Source: CAYMUN01 sp964640775 (GTDB taxonomy: Bacteria; Patescibacteriota; Saccharimonadia; Saccharimonadales; UBA4665). From it: a DNA stretch of 8,806 bases. The stretch spans positions 1 through 8,806 of the forward strand of contig CAZXIT010000035.1 in the NCBI GenBank assembly GCA_964640775.1, given 5' to 3'. Below are positions 5,923 through 8,806 of this stretch, one piece after another. The notes beneath the pieces were generated by a model. It saw only the letters and a list, made by a program, of their open reading frames with translations. It searched no databases and was not told the DNA's origin. Position 1 is the first letter of the stretch. Each line of letters begins with the position of its first letter. The position numbers and the translations under genes were made by a program.

Positions 5923-7218
5923 ATGAAAATAGCCATCTTGGGTTACGATGTCGAAGGTCGTGTTTCGTACGACTATTTTGCCGCACAGGGTCATGAGCTG
6001 GAGATTCGCGACCAGGATATTGCGTTAAAGCTGCCCGAAGGAGCCAAGGCGGTACTTGGCGACAATTATCTCGACAGCTTAGAAGTCTTTGATCTATTGG
6101 TCCGGACGCCTGGATTGCTGCCAGAAAAAATCCTAGCCAAAAATCCTGATGTGGCCGACAAAATTACCTCTCAAGTCAATGAGTTCCTGCGCGTCAGCCC
6201 GACTCGCAATATCATCGGTGTTACCGGCACAAAAGGCAAAGGTACGACGAGCACACTGCTATCACTGATGCTGGAAGCCGCGGGGCTGGATGCCCGCCTT
6301 GGCGGCAACATCGGTGTCCCCTGTCTCAGTTTCCTGTCTGATTTAACGCCGGAATCCTGGGTCGTCCTAGAATTATCAAGTTTCCAGCTGGCCGACCTGC
6401 AGGCTTCACCGCATGTCGCTGTTTGCCTGATGGTCGTGCCCGAACATCTCAATTGGCATACCGGACTCAAAGATTATCACCAGGCCAAAGCGCAGCTATT
6501 CAGTCATCAGACTCCGCAAGATATCGCCATTTATTATGCTGAAAATACTATTTCTAAACAAATAGCCTCGGCTGGACAAGGACAAAAAATTCCCTACTAT
6601 GCCGCGCCTGGTGCTGAGATAAATGACGGGGCTATTACTATCAGCGGACAAATTGTCTGCCGCACGGACGAACTGAAGCTGCTTGGCCAGCATAACTGGC
6701 AAAACGCCTGCGCGGCAGTGACCGCTGCCTGGCAGGCCACCCACGACATCCGGGCTATCCGTTCGGTGCTAACCTCATTTGCCGGCTTGCCGCATCGGCT
6801 GGAACTTGTCCGCCAGCTAGAAGGCGTCAGCTACTACGATGATAGTTTCGGCACGACCCCGGAAACGGCAATCGTTGCCATCCAGGCCTTTGCCAGCCCT
6901 AAGGTGATTATCCTCGGCGGCTCCGACAAGGGCGCCAGCTATGACGAATTAGCTAAAGTCGTCACCGTCAGCAACGTACGTTCAGCCCTGCTAATCGGCG
7001 AGCAGGCTCCTAGGATCCAGGCAGCTTTGGGAGCGGCTGGGTTCACTAATTTTCAGCCTGGCGGCAAAGACATGTCTGAGATTGCAGCTGCAGCTCAGCG
7101 CATTGCCCAGCCTGGCGACGTCGTACTGCTGTCAACCGCCTGTGCCAGCTTTGATATGTTTAAGAATTACAAGGACCGCGGCCAGCAGTTTAGCCTAGCC
7201 GTGCGAGCACTCGCCTAA
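5923..7218 (+). CDS. murD: UDP-N-acetylmuramoyl-L-alanine--D-glutamate ligase
   Basis: Cytoplasmic Mur ligase that uses ATP to add D-glutamate to UDP-MurNAc-L-Ala in peptidoglycan precursor synthesis. The 431 residues follow the family order: an N-terminal UDP-binding Rossmann domain (about 1-90), the central ATPase domain starting at the P-loop GVTGTKGKGTT (99-109), and the C-terminal domain with LSTACASFDMFKN (about 403-415), the D-Glu/UMAG-binding signature typical of MurD. Also visible are EHLNWH (about 174-179), the probable carbamylated Lys189 in QAK, HNWQN (257-261), YDDSFGTTPE (about 305-314) and ILGGSDKG. Two differences from E. coli MurD stand out: the P-loop has GKGT rather than GKT or GKS, and the SKAT motif is SFGT, losing its lysine. 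The 3' end overlaps the convergent murI by 29 bases; MurI supplies the D-glutamate substrate. Confidence 0.93.
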   Translation: MKIAILGYDVEGRVSYDYFAAQGHELEIRDQDIALKLPEGAKAVLGDNYLDSLEVFDLLVRTPGLLPEKILAKNPDVADKITSQVNEFLRVSPTRNIIGVTGTKGKGTTSTLLSLMLEAAGLDARLGGNIGVPCLSFLSDLTPESWVVLELSSFQLADLQASPHVAVCLMVVPEHLNWHTGLKDYHQAKAQLFSHQTPQDIAIYYAENTISKQIASAGQGQKIPYYAAPGAEINDGAITISGQIVCRTDELKLLGQHNWQNACAAVTAAWQATHDIRAIRSVLTSFAGLPHRLELVRQLEGVSYYDDSFGTTPETAIVAIQAFASPKVIILGGSDKGASYDELAKVVTVSNVRSALLIGEQAPRIQAALGAAGFTNFQPGGKDMSEIAAAAQRIAQPGDVVLLSTACASFDMFKNYKDRGQQFSLAVRALA

Positions 7219-7837
7219 GCTGAGCAATCAAGGCCGCCTCCGGCTGCATCACCGCTGCCCGGCCGGCAGCCAGAGTAATGATTTCCTCTTCAATCCAATG
7301 ATAATGGGTGCAGGCTAGCACAATGATGTCGGCACCAGCTTCTAGCACTTCTTGGACGCGATCGGCAATTACTTGCCGATTAATCTGCTGGTCTTCTATC
7401 ATGCGCGACCAGTCGCTGCAGTCTGGCTCCAGCACCGTCAACCCGGCAGCATACTCTGCTTTGAGCCATTGGTAGCGCGGGCTAGCCAGAGTCGCCGGCG
7501 TGGCGCAGATAGCAATCACGCCACTCTCGGTCTGAGCGGCTGCTGGCTTCACCATTGGCTCGACAGCCACCAGTGGCAGGTCAAAATGCTGGCGCAACTC
7601 AGTAATCACGGTCGTTGTGACAGTATTGCAGGCCACCACGATCACCTGGCAGCCAGCATCAGCCAGTTCTTGAAAAATGGGGGTTGCGAAACCCAAAATC
7701 TCCTCCGGCGAGCGGCTGCCATAGGGCACATGCTCCCGATCCTCGCGAAGCATGATTTCGTCATCCGGCAGGGCAACCTGTATGGCATTGGCGACAGACA
7801 AGCCGCCGACTCCGGAGTCAAAAACGCCAATCTTCAT
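7190..7837 (-). CDS. murI: Glutamate racemase
   Basis: Interconverts L- and D-glutamate by a cofactor-free two-cysteine mechanism, supplying D-Glu for peptidoglycan. Active-site elements are present: FDSGVGG (6-12, with Asp7 and Ser8), VPYG (37-40), VACNT (68-72, catalytic Cys70) and ACTHY (175-179, catalytic Cys176 and His178). At 215 residues it is shorter than the usual 250-280; the region between the two cysteines is nearly full length, and most of the loss is at the C-terminus after Cys176. The usual GD before the PYG motif is replaced (MLREDREHVPYG). ATG 7837 begins 5 bases after the folD stop with no clear Shine-Dalgarno sequence, so translation is probably coupled to folD. Its 3' end overlaps murD, its metabolic partner on the other strand. 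Other Asp/Glu racemase family members are possible but less likely given this motif set. Confidence 0.88.
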   Translation of the reverse strand: MKIGVFDSGVGGLSVANAIQVALPDDEIMLREDREHVPYGSRSPEEILGFATPIFQELADAGCQVIVVACNTVTTTVITELRQHFDLPLVAVEPMVKPAAAQTESGVIAICATPATLASPRYQWLKAEYAAGLTVLEPDCSDWSRMIEDQQINRQVIADRVQEVLEAGADIIVLACTHYHWIEEEIITLAAGRAAVMQPEAALIAQLRRVLARLG

Positions 7838-7842
7838 ACTAT

Positions 7843-8652
7843 TTACTTTTGGACGGTGCGCTCGGCCGCCCGAATGACATTATCAAACAGAGCGCAGACA
7901 GTCAGCGGACCGACACCGCCCTTGCGGGGAGTCAGTGTCAGGTCATCTCGGTCGTAGGTCTCGGGTGCCAAATCCCCGACTGTTTTACCGCCCTCTGATG
8001 CCACGCCGGCATCGACTACTACAGCCCCGGTTTTTAGCATATCCGGCTTGATCAAGCCCGCAACGCCGGTCGCGCTGATGATGACATCGGCTTTGCGCAT
8101 CTCACCCGGCACATCAGGTGTCTCCTTGACTGCTATGCGGGGAGTGACACCAGAATTGAGCAGTAATTTTTCGAGCGGCTGGCCGACGAGCTTGCCGTAG
8201 CCGACGAGAAGCACATCTTTACCCTTAAGCTCGATATTGTAGCCTGCCAGCAGCCATAAAATAGCTAGCGGTGTCGCCGGATCAAAGGTTGACGATACAG
8301 CTAGTCCATCGACATCCTTTTCGGCCGCAACCAGGTTTACGATCTCCTCAGTCTCCGAGGGATCCTCAAGCGGCAGCTGCACAATGATGGCATGCAGCGC
8401 TGAATCATTACTTAACTTGTTAAGTAATTCTCGCACCTCCGTTTGTTTAACGCGATAAACGTCAACGTCGACCAAAATTTCAGCCCCGTAGCGCTGCTTT
8501 AGCCGCAAATACACTTCAGTGACCGGGTTGTCGACAGTCACTACGATAGCCAGTTTTGGCGCTACCTGGTGTGCCTGTCGAAGAGCCCGAACTTGGTGTG
8601 CTTGCCGCTCTTTTATGAAGCCGGCCAGTTCTGAACCATTCAGTGATCTCAT
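7843..8652 (-). CDS. folD: Bifunctional methylenetetrahydrofolate dehydrogenase / methenyltetrahydrofolate cyclohydrolase
   Basis: Cytoplasmic one-carbon enzyme that oxidises 5,10-methylene-THF and hydrolyses 5,10-methenyl-THF to 10-formyl-THF, usually with NADP. The 269 residues carry the catalytic Tyr48 and Lys52 (VYLRLKQ), Gln92 in IIVQLPL, DVDGL (113-117), the Rossmann loop VGYGKLVGQPL (150-160) and the C-terminal TPRKGGVGPLT (241-251). The usual GRSxxVG cofactor loop is GYGKLVG here, which removes residues that often contact the NADP phosphate. It is slightly shorter than the typical 280-290. Upstream in-frame codons to 8682 exist, but ATG 8652 gives the family-like MRSLNGSEL start and has a -10 element 8 bases before it. 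First gene of an operon with murI. Confidence 0.93.
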   Translation of the reverse strand: MRSLNGSELAGFIKERQAHQVRALRQAHQVAPKLAIVVTVDNPVTEVYLRLKQRYGAEILVDVDVYRVKQTEVRELLNKLSNDSALHAIIVQLPLEDPSETEEIVNLVAAEKDVDGLAVSSTFDPATPLAILWLLAGYNIELKGKDVLLVGYGKLVGQPLEKLLLNSGVTPRIAVKETPDVPGEMRKADVIISATGVAGLIKPDMLKTGAVVVDAGVASEGGKTVGDLAPETYDRDDLTLTPRKGGVGPLTVCALFDNVIRAAERTVQK

Positions 8653-8660
8653 TACTACAT

Positions 8661-8666
8661 AGTATA
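8661..8666 (-). promoter_or_regulatory. Candidate -10 element of folD-murI
   Basis: Minus-strand TATACT ends 8 bases before ATG 8652, predicting transcription start about two bases upstream of the start codon. A TTGCAA at 8682-8677 is too close (10 bases) to be its -35. No Shine-Dalgarno sequence precedes the ATG. Confidence 0.42.
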
Positions 8667-8726
8667 GCGTATATCCTTGCAAAAACAGAGGTAATTTGCT
8701 AAAGTTTTGTCAATGTGGATGCAGTA

Positions 8727-8756
8727 TTAGCATTCGCAAAAAGTGCCGCTTGTACT
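8727..8756 (+). promoter_or_regulatory. Candidate promoter of tRNA-Lys
   Basis: TTAGCA (8727-8732), an 18-base spacer and TGTACT (8751-8756) give four matches in each box. The -10 ends 5 bases before the mature tRNA 5' end at 8762, leaving almost no 5' leader for RNase P to remove. Both boxes are weak. Confidence 0.3.
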
Positions 8757-8760
8757 TTTT
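8738..8760. repeat. Inverted repeat directly before tRNA-Lys
   Basis: AAAAAGT (8738-8744) is repeated inverted as ACTTTTT (8754-8760). A G-T pair and a C-G pair extend the stem to 9 bp around a 5-base loop. The stem is AT-rich and the right arm is the T-run itself, so it would be a weak terminator if transcribed. It overlaps the candidate tRNA promoter -10. Confidence 0.45.
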
Positions 8761-8761
8761 G

Positions 8762-8806
8762 GGGCCAGTAGCTCAGCTGGTTAGAGCACCTGCCTCTTAA
8801 GCAGGG
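8762..8806 (+). tRNA. tRNA-Lys (anticodon CTT), 3' part outside the window
   Basis: The visible part folds as a tRNA 5' half. The acceptor 5' strand is GGGCCAG (8762-8768), followed by T8 and A9. The D-arm is GCTC/GAGC (8771-8774 and 8784-8787) with loop AGCTGGTTA. The anticodon stem is CCTGC/GCAGG (8789-8793 and 8801-8805), and the seven-base loop CTCTTAA carries anticodon CTT at 8796-8798, which reads lysine AAG codons. The variable loop, T-arm and acceptor 3' strand lie beyond the edge. Confidence 0.93.

Noticed and set aside
7352..7957. 201-codon plus-strand ORF opposite murI and the end of folD
   Set aside because: It spans two genes with clear catalytic motifs on the other strand and has no domain pattern of its own.
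8696..8732. TGCTAA / TTAGCA inverted repeat in the folD-tRNA gap
   Set aside because: Six-base arms 24 bases apart are within chance expectation for this AT-rich gap.
1..8806. Mobile elements, CRISPR array, prophage or integrated island
   Set aside because: No transposase, integrase, direct-repeat array or attachment-like duplication was seen. The partial tRNA is cut at the edge, so an att site in its 3' end cannot be assessed.

Overview
The window reads as compact bacterial DNA with roughly balanced base composition. It holds nine protein genes complete in the window, one histidine kinase gene cut by the left edge, and a tRNA-Lys gene cut by the right edge. Small or simplified versions of core enzymes (a 215-residue glutamate racemase, a 269-residue FolD), a MurD with a GKGT P-loop, tail-to-tail gene overlaps and very short intergenic gaps suggest a streamlined genome, possibly Patescibacteria/CPR and perhaps Saccharibacteria. 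This assignment is inference from style, not from a marker gene. TGA is used as a stop (for example at 1433-1435 and 3521-3523), which argues against the lineages that read TGA as glycine.

Layout. Positions 1-2320 (minus strand) carry a three-gene signalling operon in transcription order: an eight-segment membrane sensor-like protein, a 92-residue protein of unknown family, and a soluble GAF histidine kinase that leaves the window inside its ATP-binding domain. Divergent from it, 2366-3595 (plus) encodes a divergent aldehyde dehydrogenase. Its 3' end overlaps tail-to-tail with the minus-strand pair at 3521-5424: an EamA-type transporter followed by a protein that looks like a truncated arginyl-tRNA synthetase paralogue without the ATP-binding signature motifs. 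Divergent from that pair, 5511-5879 (plus) is a CheY-like single-domain response regulator, followed by murD (5923-7218). murD overlaps tail-to-tail with murI, which follows folD on the minus strand (8652 down to 7190). A tRNA-Lys(CTT) begins at 8762.

How the genes fit together. MurD and MurI both concern D-glutamate in peptidoglycan: MurI makes it and MurD adds it to UDP-MurNAc-L-Ala. FolD handles one-carbon folate units. The membrane sensor, small protein and kinase probably form one signalling unit, and the receiver protein 4 kb away is a possible but unproven partner. The transporter and the ArgS-like protein are translationally adjacent and face the aldehyde dehydrogenase. This cluster is the least explained part of the window.

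Regulation. Several first-in-operon genes have a -10-like hexamer ending only 6-10 bases before the start codon and no Shine-Dalgarno sequence, which suggests leaderless or nearly leaderless mRNAs. The internal ArgS-like gene has a clear GAGGG ribosome binding site. I saw no insertion sequence, CRISPR array, prophage or convincing intrinsic terminator. No intergenic stretch exceeds about 110 bases.
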